DNA of 64,000 nucleotides from Methylobacterium brachiatum (GTDB lineage Bacteria; Pseudomonadota; Alphaproteobacteria; Rhizobiales; Beijerinckiaceae), in NCBI RefSeq assembly GCF_020523825.1, contig NZ_JAJALK010000016.1, forward strand, positions 36,682 through 100,681, in the 5' to 3' direction. Each line of letters starts with the position of its first letter. The stretch's first letter is position 1. Under the pieces are notes generated by a model, which worked only from the letters and a program-made list of their open reading frames with translations, searched no databases and had not been told where the DNA came from. Shown one piece after another: positions 36,557 to 45,920 of the stretch. The position numbers were made by a program, and so were the translations under genes.

Positions 36557-37049
36557 CGCCGACGATCCGGCGCGCCGCCGGGTGATGCGTCTGCTCCGGG
36601 CCCCGCCCCTGGCCCTGCTGCTCGGCCTGGGCCTCGCGCCGTTCTTCCTGCTGTTTCCGGCCCTGCCCGCCGGGCCGGAGCAGGATTCGGGCCTGCTGCC
36701 GGCCGCGCTCTGGCTCGGCGCGGCGCTGCTGGGCGGCCTTGCCGGCGCCCTCGAGGGCGCCGGCCGCCCGCTGTACCGGGCGGGCTGCCTCATCCTGGCG
36801 GCGACGCTGCTCTCGCCCTTGGCCCTGCGCCTGGTGATCCTGACGGATCCCGGGATCCCGCAGGATCTCGCGACCCTGCTCGGCCTCGACGGGGAATCGG
36901 CGATGGACGCCGCTCTGTACGAGATCTGGCTCGCGGCCTGGATGGCCTGTCTCGCCGCAATCCTGCCGTGCCGGCTTCTCCTCACGCGGTACCGGAGCGC
37001 CCGCCGCGACAGGCCGGCCGGCGCGTCCCGGTCGAGCCCGGGGGCCTGA
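36549..37049 (+). CDS. Membrane protein, four predicted helices
   Basis: 166 residues from ATG 36549 in the overlap with the preceding small gene. About four hydrophobic helices (PPLALLLGLGLAPFFLLFPA, LWLGAALLGGLAGAL, GCLILAATLLSPLALRLVIL, IWLAAWMACLAAILPCRLL). No family recognised. The cytoplasmic tail is Arg-rich. Confidence 0.6.
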   Translation: MADADDPARRRVMRLLRAPPLALLLGLGLAPFFLLFPALPAGPEQDSGLLPAALWLGAALLGGLAGALEGAGRPLYRAGCLILAATLLSPLALRLVILTDPGIPQDLATLLGLDGESAMDAALYEIWLAAWMACLAAILPCRLLLTRYRSARRDRPAGASRSSPGA

Positions 37050-37097
37050 GGCCGCCCCGCCGGAATGGGACTCCGCATCGCCACGGACCGCTCCGCC

Positions 37098-37610
37098 TCA
37101 CGCCGCGGCGGCAGCCGACGCCGCCCGCCTGTTCCGGATCATCGCGAACCCGGCCGCCGCGATGATCCCGGCCAGCCCGAGCACGATCGCCAAGACGGTG
37201 ATCGTACGGTTCCAGAGCTGATCGAGGCCGAGATCGGTGGTGACGAGGTCCGGACGCTCCGGGTCGGCCATCACCGCGATGCTGTAATCGCCGACATGCA
37301 GGCCGGTGAACAGGTAGTTGACCTCCCGGGTCACGGTGGCGGTGGGCGTCCGAAGGCTCACGGTGACGTCGCAGACATGGACGATCACCGTGGTCTTGCA
37401 CGTGCCCGCGCTCACCTGCGCGTTGGGGACGGCCCGCGCCCGGGCGTGGACCTGCCAATCCGTCAGCAGGGTCGGGGTGGTGTGGACGAGGCACGCCACC
37501 AGGAGACCGCCGAGCGCCACGAAGCCGATGAGCGCCCGGAGGGCGCCCCTCCAGCCGTTGCCCTGGGGCGGCAGGCGCAAGGGTTCGGAGCGGTTCGGGG
37601 ACGCGGTCAT
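37098..37610 (-). CDS. Two-helix membrane protein downstream of M48 peptidase
   Basis: 170 residues. One helix near residue 30 (ALIGFVALGGLLVACLV) and one near the C-terminus (ITVLAIVLGLAGIIAAAGF) flank a periplasmic beta-rich part with two Cys (GTCKTTVIVHVC) that may form a disulfide. Its start lies 6 bases after the stop of the M48 gene, so the two form an operon; it may be a partner or substrate of the peptidase. Confidence 0.65.
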   Translation of the reverse strand: MTASPNRSEPLRLPPQGNGWRGALRALIGFVALGGLLVACLVHTTPTLLTDWQVHARARAVPNAQVSAGTCKTTVIVHVCDVTVSLRTPTATVTREVNYLFTGLHVGDYSIAVMADPERPDLVTTDLGLDQLWNRTITVLAIVLGLAGIIAAAGFAMIRNRRAASAAAAA

Positions 37611-37616
37611 GCAGCC

Positions 37617-39797
37617 TCAGGCAACCTGGCTCTCGTGAGGAACGGGTCGGGCGGCAATCTCGGCCAGGATCCGCCGGGCCTGCGCGGCGTCGCGATAGCG
37701 GCCGATCAGGTCGGCGAAGTCCTGCGGTTTCATCTTGCGCGGCAGGCCGTGCTTGAGCGTGACGATGCGGCGCTTCGGATCGACCTTGATGCCGCGCCCG
37801 CCCGGGATCCGCTGCGGCACGGCGACCTCCGGCGGCAGCAGCAGGCGGGTGACCATCGTGAGCCGGTCCAGCGTCATGTCGAGGTCGGCGATGTCGTCCC
37901 AGGCGATGGCCCGGTCGAGGCCCGGCACGTGCAGCCCCTCGGGACGCAGGGCCATGATGACCCGCTCGCCGTCCCGGAGCCGGTAGAGGCCGGGGCCGCC
38001 GAGGGCGACGCCGCAGACGAGCGCCACGGCGGCCACGATCCGGGCCTCCTGCGGCGAGAGACCCGGGAGGCCGAACAGGGCCAGCGCCAGCGCCGCGACG
38101 CCGAACAGGATGCCCGCCGTCACGAACACGATGGCCTGGGGCCGGCGGTTCTCGTGCAGCACCTTCTCGTCGGCCTCGATCTCCGCGGCGGTCGCCTCCA
38201 GATGTGCCCGGAACGCCGCATCCTGCGCCCGCACCGCCGCGAGGAAATCGGCCGTGGCGGCCCGGCACAGCCCGGCCGGATCGGCGAAATAGGCGGCGAG
38301 CTGCCCGGGCGCGTCCGAGGGCGGCCGGGCCGCGGCGGCGGCGATCAGGTTCGCGTCAATCGTCAGCCCGAGGGCGGCGACGCGGTCGCGGGTCGTCGGA
38401 TGGGTGTCGGTCGGGTGCGGCTGCTCGGTCTCCAGATGCGCCCCGGGATCGTCGAGCCCCTGGGCGGCGACCCGGTCGAGCACGGCCGCCACGAGGTCCG
38501 CGGGCGCCGAATCGGGGGCCTGCGCGGCGGCGTCCAGCGTCTCGGCGATGCGCGGCTGCACGGCGCCGGTGCGCAGGAGCGCCCGCGCCGCGGCCTCGGC
38601 CGAGGTGGCGCCCGCGCCCGCCGCGTCGGCGGCGAACTCGCGCGCCCGGCTCCAGTGGCGCACGGCGAGGTGGAAGCGCTCCATCACGAAGACGCCGAGG
38701 CGCAGGGACGGGCCGAGCAGGCTGAACGAGCCGTGATGGCCCGCCGCCACCGCGTCGAGGGAGCGCCCGACGCCCGCGTAGATCGGCAGGAAGCGCTGGC
38801 TGTAGGCCGTGTCGCCGCCGGCATAATGGGCGAGCTCGTGCGCGAGGATCGTGGCCGTCTCGTCGACCCGCATCAGGGCGAGGTAGGGTAGCGGCAGGTA
38901 GAGGATCCGGCCCTCGAGACGCTGGCCCCCGGGCTCCAGCTCGGCCGGGCCGGCGCTGACGAAGAACCCGCCGCCGAGGCCGACCACCACCGCGTCGGGC
39001 TTGAGCGCCCCCAGCCGGTCGGCGAGCGCCTCGGTCAGCCGCCACAGGCCGGGCGCCTCCGCGGCCGTGACGACGCGCCCGAGGATCGGCAGGGGATCGG
39101 GCTCGAAGGCGCTGAGCGCCCGCCGCAGGCCGAGCACCGTGCTGCCCGCGACGACCACCGCGCCGCCGACCACGACCACCGCGAGCCCCAGGAGCTTCAG
39201 CGCGCCGGCGCTGAAGCCGGTCTGGACGAGCATGCCCGCCTCGAACGTCACGGCGGCGACGAAGCCGGCGGTCGCCGCCAGGATCTGGGCCGAGAGCGCG
39301 GTCGGGATCACCCGTCGCATCAGCGAGAAGCCGCGCACCAGCGCATCGCGCGACGTCCGCCCGACCTGGCCGAGCAGCGTGCCGGCGAGCAGCACCAGGA
39401 TCGAGAGCGCGGCCGCGATGGCGCCCCCGACGATCACCACCGGCGGCAGGAGGCGGCGCCATTCCATCACGGTGGTCAGGGTCGCGACCTCGTTCCGCGC
39501 TGCCCGGGCCTGGTCCAGGGCGAGCGGGCCGCCGTAGAGCTGGCCGTTGCGCCGGAACTGCATGCTCCAGTCGATGCGCCCGTCCTTGGGCGCGCGCGCC
39601 TCGAGATCCGCGACGATCCGGTCCAGCTGCCGGCCCTCGGCCGCGAAGGCGGCCCAGTCGTCGGCGCCGCGCTCCCGCTCCCAGAGGCCGAGCATCATGA
39701 GGCAGAGCGGCAGCAGCACGGTGGCCGCGACGAGCTTCAGGACGGCGCTGGGACGTGACCGCGCCTGCGGCGGCTTCGACGGCTCGGAAATGGTCAT
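37617..39797 (-). CDS. Multi-pass M48-family (HtpX/Ste24-like) metalloprotease
   Basis: 726 residues from ATG 39797. Several membrane helices in the first 240 residues, then a peptidase domain with zinc motif ILAHELAHYAGG (about residues 318-325) and third ligand in SRAREFAADAAGA. C-terminal helices and a PH-like domain (DIADLDMTLDRLTMV) follow. Such enzymes degrade or process membrane proteins under envelope stress. The PH-like tail is an addition to the usual M48 layout. Confidence 0.85.
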   Translation of the reverse strand: MTISEPSKPPQARSRPSAVLKLVAATVLLPLCLMMLGLWERERGADDWAAFAAEGRQLDRIVADLEARAPKDGRIDWSMQFRRNGQLYGGPLALDQARAARNEVATLTTVMEWRRLLPPVVIVGGAIAAALSILVLLAGTLLGQVGRTSRDALVRGFSLMRRVIPTALSAQILAATAGFVAAVTFEAGMLVQTGFSAGALKLLGLAVVVVGGAVVVAGSTVLGLRRALSAFEPDPLPILGRVVTAAEAPGLWRLTEALADRLGALKPDAVVVGLGGGFFVSAGPAELEPGGQRLEGRILYLPLPYLALMRVDETATILAHELAHYAGGDTAYSQRFLPIYAGVGRSLDAVAAGHHGSFSLLGPSLRLGVFVMERFHLAVRHWSRAREFAADAAGAGATSAEAAARALLRTGAVQPRIAETLDAAAQAPDSAPADLVAAVLDRVAAQGLDDPGAHLETEQPHPTDTHPTTRDRVAALGLTIDANLIAAAAARPPSDAPGQLAAYFADPAGLCRAATADFLAAVRAQDAAFRAHLEATAAEIEADEKVLHENRRPQAIVFVTAGILFGVAALALALFGLPGLSPQEARIVAAVALVCGVALGGPGLYRLRDGERVIMALRPEGLHVPGLDRAIAWDDIADLDMTLDRLTMVTRLLLPPEVAVPQRIPGGRGIKVDPKRRIVTLKHGLPRKMKPQDFADLIGRYRDAAQARRILAEIAARPVPHESQVA

Positions 39798-40025
39798 CTC
39801 CTGACGCGCACAGGATCCGGGGTGATGCGACGCAAGAACGGGAAGATGATCGACGACGGAACGGACGGCCTGACAGACATTGCAGCGTTTGATTTCAGAC
39901 CTGCGCCCGTAAAGGTCGGGCACAATTCAATGTGTTCTTCGCAGCGCGACAGGATTTCTACCTTCTCGGACCGGCGCGTCAACAGAATGTTGTCCTGTCC
40001 GCCTTCGGCGCCGCGAGGAGCCGGA

Positions 40026-40433
40026 TCAGCCGGCCATGCTCCGGACGTACCGGTAATGGATCCACCCGGCGCGGCAGGGGCCCGCGTAGGGCGCGCGCCG
40101 CGGGATCGACGAGGACACGCCGCACTCCGCCCCGCCGGTCCGGTCGCGCGGGGCATAGACCACGCCCCTCCAGGGCCCGCGGGCCTCGCACAGGCGGACC
40201 TTGTCGCCGGTGTGCAGCCGGTCGATCTCCCGGTACGGCGTGCCGCCGGGGCCGCTGCGCACCGAGAGGAAGTTGTCGCCCCGCGGGTCGAGGCCGACGA
40301 TCTCGCCGACCGCGTCGCAGGCATCCAGCTCGGCCTCGCCGCCGACGGTCACCGGGACGTCCAGGCCCTGCGCCGCCGCGGGGGATGCGAGGGCCAGGAG
40401 GGCGAGGAGCGACAGGCTTCGGAACAGAACCAT
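40026..40433 (-). CDS. Exported SH3-like domain protein
   Basis: 135 residues from ATG 40433, chosen for the signal peptide (LFRSLSLLALLALASPAAAQ). The mature protein is an SH3b-like domain (DNFLSVRSGPGGTPYREIDR, LHTGDKVRLCEARGPWRGVV) with four or more Cys. SH3b domains bind peptidoglycan or protein partners. Confidence 0.8.
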   Translation of the reverse strand: MVLFRSLSLLALLALASPAAAQGLDVPVTVGGEAELDACDAVGEIVGLDPRGDNFLSVRSGPGGTPYREIDRLHTGDKVRLCEARGPWRGVVYAPRDRTGGAECGVSSSIPRRAPYAGPCRAGWIHYRYVRSMAG

Positions 40434-40495
40434 GGACGGGCGATCCCTTGATTGCGGCGCCGGGCACGCGGTGTCCGAGGCGGATCGAACGGCGC

Positions 40496-41233
40496 TCATC
40501 GCGGCGGCGGGGCCGCGCTCCGGCGGGCATAGAGGCCGGTGAAGCTCACATTGGCGCCGCCGCAGGCATTGTTGTCCCGGACCACGAGATAGGGGCCGCG
40601 CCGCCACAGCCGGACGCGGCAATCGTCCGGATCCCCGGCCGCGTAGGGCAGCGTCTTGTCCTCGCCCATCGTGAAGGCCAGGACGCCGTTCTCGGGCCGC
40701 GCCGTGCCGGCGACCGCGCCGATATGGAACGGGCCCTCGCCGCCGCGGCGCGCATCGCTCCGCCCCCAGGAGGCCTCGCCCTTGACCGCGAGGGCGTCCC
40801 CCGCCCCCGGCGCGATGGTCAGGTCCGCGTCCTGGCCGATCCAGTGCCCGACGAGGTCCGCGGGAGCGACCGCCGTCTCGGGCAGGGCCGCCAGGGCGCC
40901 GGTGGGCAGCCAGCCGGTCGTCAGGACGCCCTTGGCGCTGGTAAAGCCGGCGCAGGTGAAGCCCCCCGCGCTCCGGCTGGTCAGCACCGCGTCGCCGTCG
41001 GTGAGATAGGCGCGTCCCCGGCAGGCCGGGCTTGGGTCCGGGCATCCCTTGTTCGGGTCGCCCTCGACGAAGTAGGTGCGCAGCGCGCCCGCCCGCACGG
41101 TCGATGCCCGGGCCTCGTCGGCCTTCACGACGTCGGCCCAGTTGCAGCCGGCCCGAGCAGACGGCGCGGCGCCCGCGAGGCCGAGGGCCGCCAGGGCCAC
41201 GATACGGCCGCACCGAAGGATTGCCGCCGGCAT
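40496..41233 (-). CDS. Exported Cys-rich protein with SH3-like N-terminal part
   Basis: 245 residues from ATG 41233 with a GGAGGGGG site upstream and a signal peptide (IVALAALGLAGAAPSARA). Contains RAYLTDGDAVLTSRSAGGFT and GVLTTGWLP, which look SH3-like, and a C-terminal beta domain (GHWIGQDADLTI, RLWRRGPYLVVRDNNACGG). No named family. It lies in a run of minus-strand envelope genes. Confidence 0.65.
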   Translation of the reverse strand: MPAAILRCGRIVALAALGLAGAAPSARAGCNWADVVKADEARASTVRAGALRTYFVEGDPNKGCPDPSPACRGRAYLTDGDAVLTSRSAGGFTCAGFTSAKGVLTTGWLPTGALAALPETAVAPADLVGHWIGQDADLTIAPGAGDALAVKGEASWGRSDARRGGEGPFHIGAVAGTARPENGVLAFTMGEDKTLPYAAGDPDDCRVRLWRRGPYLVVRDNNACGGANVSFTGLYARRSAAPPPR

Positions 41234-41279
41234 CCTGTCCCCCCTCCTCCCGCCTGTGCGGAGCCCCGATCCGTCGCGC

Positions 41280-41621
41280 TCACTCGCCGGCATAGCGCCC
41301 CTGGCGGATGTAGGCGGTCGGCACGCAGGGGCGCAGGCGCGCGAGATCGGCTTCGGCCGCGGCCCGGGTCGCGTAGCCGCCGACCACCACGACATCGAAT
41401 CCCTTGCTGAAGCCCACGAACTTGCCGGAGAAATCGTTGAACGGCTCCAGCCCGCACCGGGCGACCGCCGCCGAGGCGCGCTGGACCGCCGCGTCCTGCA
41501 CCTGGGTGTAGTCCGGATTCGCGAACGAGCCGGCCACGATCCAGTACGGCCCCGCCGGCGTCGCGGCCTGCACGGAGGCCGCGAAGACGAGACTGAGCAC
41601 TCCGATCAGGCACAGACGCAT
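41280..41621 (-). CDS. Exported small SPOR-like protein
   Basis: 113 residues with a signal peptide (RLCLIGVLSLVFAASVQA). The body PYWIVAGSFANPDYTQVQDA and VVVVGGYATRAAAEADLARL has the two-repeat alternation of a SPOR domain, which binds denuded glycan strands at the septum. The match is by pattern only. Confidence 0.65.
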   Translation of the reverse strand: MRLCLIGVLSLVFAASVQAATPAGPYWIVAGSFANPDYTQVQDAAVQRASAAVARCGLEPFNDFSGKFVGFSKGFDVVVVGGYATRAAAEADLARLRPCVPTAYIRQGRYAGE

Positions 41622-41787
41622 GGATGCTGCTCGACCCCGGCGTTCGTCTGGGAATCCCTCACGCGACGGCTGGATAGAGCGCCCGGATCGACTTGCCGAG
41701 GCCCCATCGTGTGCTTCCCGTTGCGTTTCGACGGGAATGAAGCACCGCGCGGCGCAAGCCGCAACTGCCGAGGGTTCCGGCGGGCGG

Positions 41788-44700
41788 TCAGGCGAAGACG
41801 TCGGCGACGTAGCGGCCGGTCTCCCGCTCGACCGTGTCGGCCCAGGCCTCCGCCTCCTCGGGCGTGACGGCCCGGGCCTCCTGGTAGATCCGCACGCAGG
41901 TCGCCCGGACCGCCGGGGCCATCCGCTCGCCGTCGCCGCAGACGAAGACCGTGGCGCCGGCCCGGAACAGGTCGGCGACGTCGGCCCGGTCCCGCCAGAC
42001 CCGGTGCTGGACGTAGCGCACGTCGCCGTCCGGTGCCCGCGAGAAGGCCGTCCGGACCGAGACGACGCCCTGCGCCTCCCAGGCGGCGAGCTCGTCGCGG
42101 TAGAGGTAATCCACGTCCGGGTGGGTCGCCCCGAAGAACAGCAGGGCCGGCCCCACCGGCCGGCCATTCGCCTTCTGGATCGCCCGCTCCTGCAGGAAGC
42201 CGTGGAACGGCGCGATGCCGCTGCCCGCGCAGATCATGACGATCGGCACGGTGGGGTCCTCGGGCGGATGGAAGGCGGCCTGCGAGGGCCGCACCGCCAC
42301 CGAGAGGCGTGCGCCCGGCTCCAGGCCGGCGAGGTAGGTCGAGGCGACGCCGCGATGCCGGCGCCCGCCAGCCCGCGCGGGGGCGTCGAGCACCGAAAGG
42401 GTCAGCGAGCAGCGCGCGGGATCGCGCAAAGGGGAGGACGAGATCGAGTATTGCCGCGTCCGCATCGCCGGAAGCGCCGCCAGGAACGCCCCGAACGCCA
42501 ATTCGCAGGCCGGGACGCGCTCCAGGAGGTCGAGCAGGCTCACGCGCTTCTCCAGCACCTCGGCCGCGTAGGCCTCCGGCTGCGCCAGCTTTTCCAGCGC
42601 TTCGCGGTCGGGCGGGCAGCGGGTCGCCGCGGCGAGCTGGCCGACCTGCGCCCGGGTCGCCGGCTGGCCGAGCTCGACGTAATCGGCCAGGATTTCGGCG
42701 GCGTAGACCGGGTAGCCGGCCGGCAGGGCGGTGGCGGTGCCCGCCCCCTTGCGGATGAGGATCCGCGTATCCCCGGCCAGGCCGAAGCGCCGGAGCGCCC
42801 GCTCCACGTCCGGGCGCGGGTTGCGCGGCAGGACCGCGAGATAGTCGCCGGTCCGGTAGCTCATGCCCGCCGGCAGCGCGATCTCGATGTGCCGCTTGGA
42901 CGTGCCGAGCGGCGAGGCCGTGTCGACCAGCTCGCGATTCTCCAGGATCCGGGCCGGGTTGAGGTCGGTCAGGTGCAGGGCCGTCTCCCGGCCGGAGCGC
43001 AGGATCTCCACGTCGAGGCCGGTCCCGGCCGGCTCGGCCGCCTCCTGATCGCCCCCTCGGCCGCCCGTTTGCCCCAGCGCCCGGCCGAGATCGGCCCAGA
43101 GCCCGGCATACCAGGCGTCGAAGCCGCCGAAGAAATCGCCGCCGGCATCCGTCTCGCCGCGCTCCCGGACGCGCTGCGCGCCGGCCTTGGCGAGGGCCGC
43201 GTCGGTGCGCTTCGGGATCGCCTGGTAGGTGCGCGCCCATTGCCGGTTGCCGCAGCCGAACACGGTGAAGCGCACGCCCGCGAGGGCCTCGGGTCCGAGC
43301 CCCTCGACCCAGGCCAGGAACCGCCTGGCATTGTCGGGGGGATGCCCCTCGTAGGACGCGGTGACGACGATGACGGCGCCCTCCTTCGGCAGCCGCTCGA
43401 CGTAGTCGTCCATCGGCGCGGACGTGGCGGCGTAGCCCTGCCCCGCGGCCTCGCCCGCGATGCGCTCGGCGAAGGCCTGGCAGGAGCCGGTGTTGCTGCC
43501 GTAGAGCACGAGCAGCGGCGTGGTCGCCTCCCGCATAGACGTACCGGTGCGGCCGGCCGTCATCGGCCGCTGCGGTGCCGTCGGGACGGCGCTGCGCGGT
43601 CGCCCGGCCCCGCGCCGGCGGGCATGGATGCGGAAGCCGTGCGGCTTCAGCGTCAGGGTCTCGGCGATCTCCAGCGTGTAGCCCGGATCCGCCTCCGTCA
43701 GTTCGAAGCGCCGCAGGATCAGGGCGAGCACCAGATGCGCCTCCTGGAGCGCGAAGCCGCGGCCGATGCAGGCGCGCATGCCGTTGCCGAAGGGCTTCCA
43801 GGCGTTGGGCGGCAGCCTCTCGGCAGCCTCGGGGGCGAAGCGCTCAGGCCGGAACGCCTCCGGGTCGTCCCAGACCGCCGGGTCGCGGTGCAGGATCGGC
43901 GCGAGGATCAGCAGCGTGTCGGCGGGCGTCACCGGGTAGCGGCCGCCGATCACCGTAGGCGCCTTGGGGGCGACCGCGAAGGCCGGGGCGGTCGGCCACA
44001 GCCGCAGCGTCTCCTGCAGGATCTGCTCGACGTAGCGCATCCGGGGCAGGTCCTCGACCCGGGGCAGACCGTCGCCCAGCACCGCGTCGACCTGGTCCCG
44101 CGCCCTCTGCAGCACGTCCGGATTGCGCAGCAGTAGGTAGAGCGCGAACGAGAGCAGGCCGCTCGTCGTCTCGTGACCCGCGATCAGGAAGGTCACCATC
44201 TGGTAGCGGATGTTCTCGTCCGAGAGGCGCTCGCCGGTCTCCGGGTCGCGCCCCTCCAGCATCAGGTTGAGCAGGTCGTGGCGCGTGGCCGCCTCCGGGT
44301 CGCGCCGGCGCTCGGCGATCAGCGTGTCGGCGACCTGGTGCATCAGGGCGATGTCGGCCTCGTAGCGCCGCTTGGTGCGCAGCAGCAGGTTCGTGGCTAC
44401 CTCCGGGCGCCGGGCGCGGGCGCCCGCCTCCTCCAGCGCGCCGACCATGGCGGCCACGAAGGGGTGCATCTCGTTCTGGTAGAAGCTGTTGAAGCGGTAA
44501 TCGAACGCGCAGAGCGCGATCGTGTCGAGGGTGAGCCGGGTCATGGAGTCGGCGACGTCGATGGTCGCCTCGGGCCCGAACCGCTCCCAGCGCAGCAGCA
44601 TCTGGTCGGCGATGTCCTCCATCCGGTCGAACATCGCGCGGATGCCCAGCGGCCCGAAGGCCGGCATCAGCAGCCGGTGGGCCTTGCCCCAGTTGGGCTC

Positions 44701-44982
44701 GTCGTTGCGGGCGGTGAACAGCCCGTCCCCGCCGAGGTCGCGGAGCATCTCCAGCGGCCGGTGCAGCTTCTTCTCGAACCGGTCCTCGTCGCAGAGCTCG
44801 TTCACGAGCGCCTGCGCGCTCACCACGGTGAGGCTCCGGCCGCCGAGCGACAGGCGGTAGATCGGCCCGTGCGCCCGGGCGAGGCGCATCAGGCTCTGCA
44901 CGGGGGCGTTCGGGTCGATCTCCGGCAGGTTGCCGACGATCGGCAGGGGACGGGGCTGCGGGATGGAGGCGGTCGGTGCCAT
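41788..44982 (-). CDS. CYP102-type self-sufficient cytochrome P450 (P450-reductase fusion)
   Basis: 1064 residues. Residues 1-465 are a P450: I-helix AGHETTSG, ETLR of the ExxR motif, heme loop FGNGMRACIGRG (Cys about residue 403). From ~490 a flavodoxin-like FMN domain (LVLYGSNTGSCQAFAERIA), then an FAD/NADPH reductase (RQYSISSSPLRDP, MICAGSGIAPFHGFLQ). The layout is that of Bacillus P450 BM3, a fatty-acid hydroxylase using NADPH. The C-terminus reads YVADVFA where BM3 has a Trp, so a Phe probably stacks on FAD. A TetR regulator lies upstream in the same direction. Confidence 0.95.
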   Translation of the reverse strand: MAPTASIPQPRPLPIVGNLPEIDPNAPVQSLMRLARAHGPIYRLSLGGRSLTVVSAQALVNELCDEDRFEKKLHRPLEMLRDLGGDGLFTARNDEPNWGKAHRLLMPAFGPLGIRAMFDRMEDIADQMLLRWERFGPEATIDVADSMTRLTLDTIALCAFDYRFNSFYQNEMHPFVAAMVGALEEAGARARRPEVATNLLLRTKRRYEADIALMHQVADTLIAERRRDPEAATRHDLLNLMLEGRDPETGERLSDENIRYQMVTFLIAGHETTSGLLSFALYLLLRNPDVLQRARDQVDAVLGDGLPRVEDLPRMRYVEQILQETLRLWPTAPAFAVAPKAPTVIGGRYPVTPADTLLILAPILHRDPAVWDDPEAFRPERFAPEAAERLPPNAWKPFGNGMRACIGRGFALQEAHLVLALILRRFELTEADPGYTLEIAETLTLKPHGFRIHARRRGAGRPRSAVPTAPQRPMTAGRTGTSMREATTPLLVLYGSNTGSCQAFAERIAGEAAGQGYAATSAPMDDYVERLPKEGAVIVVTASYEGHPPDNARRFLAWVEGLGPEALAGVRFTVFGCGNRQWARTYQAIPKRTDAALAKAGAQRVRERGETDAGGDFFGGFDAWYAGLWADLGRALGQTGGRGGDQEAAEPAGTGLDVEILRSGRETALHLTDLNPARILENRELVDTASPLGTSKRHIEIALPAGMSYRTGDYLAVLPRNPRPDVERALRRFGLAGDTRILIRKGAGTATALPAGYPVYAAEILADYVELGQPATRAQVGQLAAATRCPPDREALEKLAQPEAYAAEVLEKRVSLLDLLERVPACELAFGAFLAALPAMRTRQYSISSSPLRDPARCSLTLSVLDAPARAGGRRHRGVASTYLAGLEPGARLSVAVRPSQAAFHPPEDPTVPIVMICAGSGIAPFHGFLQERAIQKANGRPVGPALLFFGATHPDVDYLYRDELAAWEAQGVVSVRTAFSRAPDGDVRYVQHRVWRDRADVADLFRAGATVFVCGDGERMAPAVRATCVRIYQEARAVTPEEAEAWADTVERETGRYVADVFA

Positions 44983-45097
44983 GGGACAGATCCTTGGCTT
45001 CGTCCGGGGTGTGGGGCGCGGCGGGTCCGGGCGCCGGCGATGCCCGGCGCTCAGCGAGATTCCGGCGCGGGGACGCAGGTCGCGAGGCTGAGCTTGG

Positions 45098-45826
45098 TCA
45101 GGAAGCGGGACATTCGTTCGGTCCTGTCTCTGGAGCGGGGGTGGCGGGGGCGCGTGCGGAGTCGGTCGCCGGGTGCAGCAGGCTCGCGATCACCGTCTCG
45201 GTCATGCGGGCCCGGGCCTCGGCGAGGTCGATCTCCGGGGCGAGCCTGTTCAGCAGGGTCGGAAAGGCCGGCGGCTGGCTCACCGCGTTGTTGACGAGGG
45301 CGAAGAACAGCGCCGGATGGCTGCTGCGGACGATCCCGGCCGCGATGCCGGCGGCGAACAGCGCGCGCGTGGTCTCGTAGGCCGGCCGGAGGAGGCGCTC
45401 GGTCAGCAGGGCGGCACGCTCGGGCGTCTCCGATCCGTGCCGGCTGACGAAGTCGCGCACGTCGGGATGGGCCGCGTAGAAGGCGGCGACGCGGCCGATC
45501 ACGGCCCGGAGCCTGTCGTAGAGCGGCTGCCCGGGATCCGCGGCCAGGGCGGCGACCTCCGCCATGGTCGGCTGCGCCGCCGCCACGATGGCGTCGAGGC
45601 AGGCCTCCCAGAGCTCGGCCTTGCTGCCGAAATGGACCCGCACGAGGTTCGGGCTCACATCCGCGGCTAGCGTGATGCTGCGGATATCCGCCCCGTCGAA
45701 CCCGTGGGCCGCGAAGGCGTAGGTCGCGGCCCGCAGCAGCCCCTGCCGGCCATCCGGCCGGTCCCGGGTCGGTCGTCCGCGCGGGCGCTTCCTCACGCAG
45801 CCGGCGGGCTCGTCGATGCGCGCCAT
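45098..45826 (-). CDS. TetR-family repressor, likely of the CYP102 gene
   Basis: 242 residues from ATG 45826, with GGGGGAT just upstream. N-terminal helix-turn-helix (YAFAAHGFDGADIRSITLAA, DVSPNLVRVHFGSKAELWEA) and a ligand-binding helical C-domain. In Bacillus the P450 BM3 gene is controlled by a TetR protein (BM3R1), so this gene is probably its functional counterpart. A strong palindrome lies at its promoter (45837-45860), consistent with autoregulation. Confidence 0.88.
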   Translation of the reverse strand: MARIDEPAGCVRKRPRGRPTRDRPDGRQGLLRAATYAFAAHGFDGADIRSITLAADVSPNLVRVHFGSKAELWEACLDAIVAAAQPTMAEVAALAADPGQPLYDRLRAVIGRVAAFYAAHPDVRDFVSRHGSETPERAALLTERLLRPAYETTRALFAAGIAAGIVRSSHPALFFALVNNAVSQPPAFPTLLNRLAPEIDLAEARARMTETVIASLLHPATDSARAPATPAPETGPNECPAS

Positions 45827-45836
45827 CGATCCCCCG

Positions 45837-45860
45837 TTAAATGTACGCCGGTACACTTAA
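45837..45860. promoter_or_regulatory. TetR operator-like palindrome
   Basis: TTAAATGTACGCCGGTACACTTAA less one mismatched pair: half-sites TTAA-TGTAC and GTACA-TTAA around a GCCG centre. It lies 11 bases upstream of the TetR start and would cover the promoter. AT-rich flanks in GC-rich DNA make chance unlikely. Confidence 0.75.
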
Positions 45861-45920
45861 TCAAGGGATGCGCGCCCGCAAGGGCCCCGGCTCAGGCCCG
45901 TCATCCGCTCGGGCCCGGGG

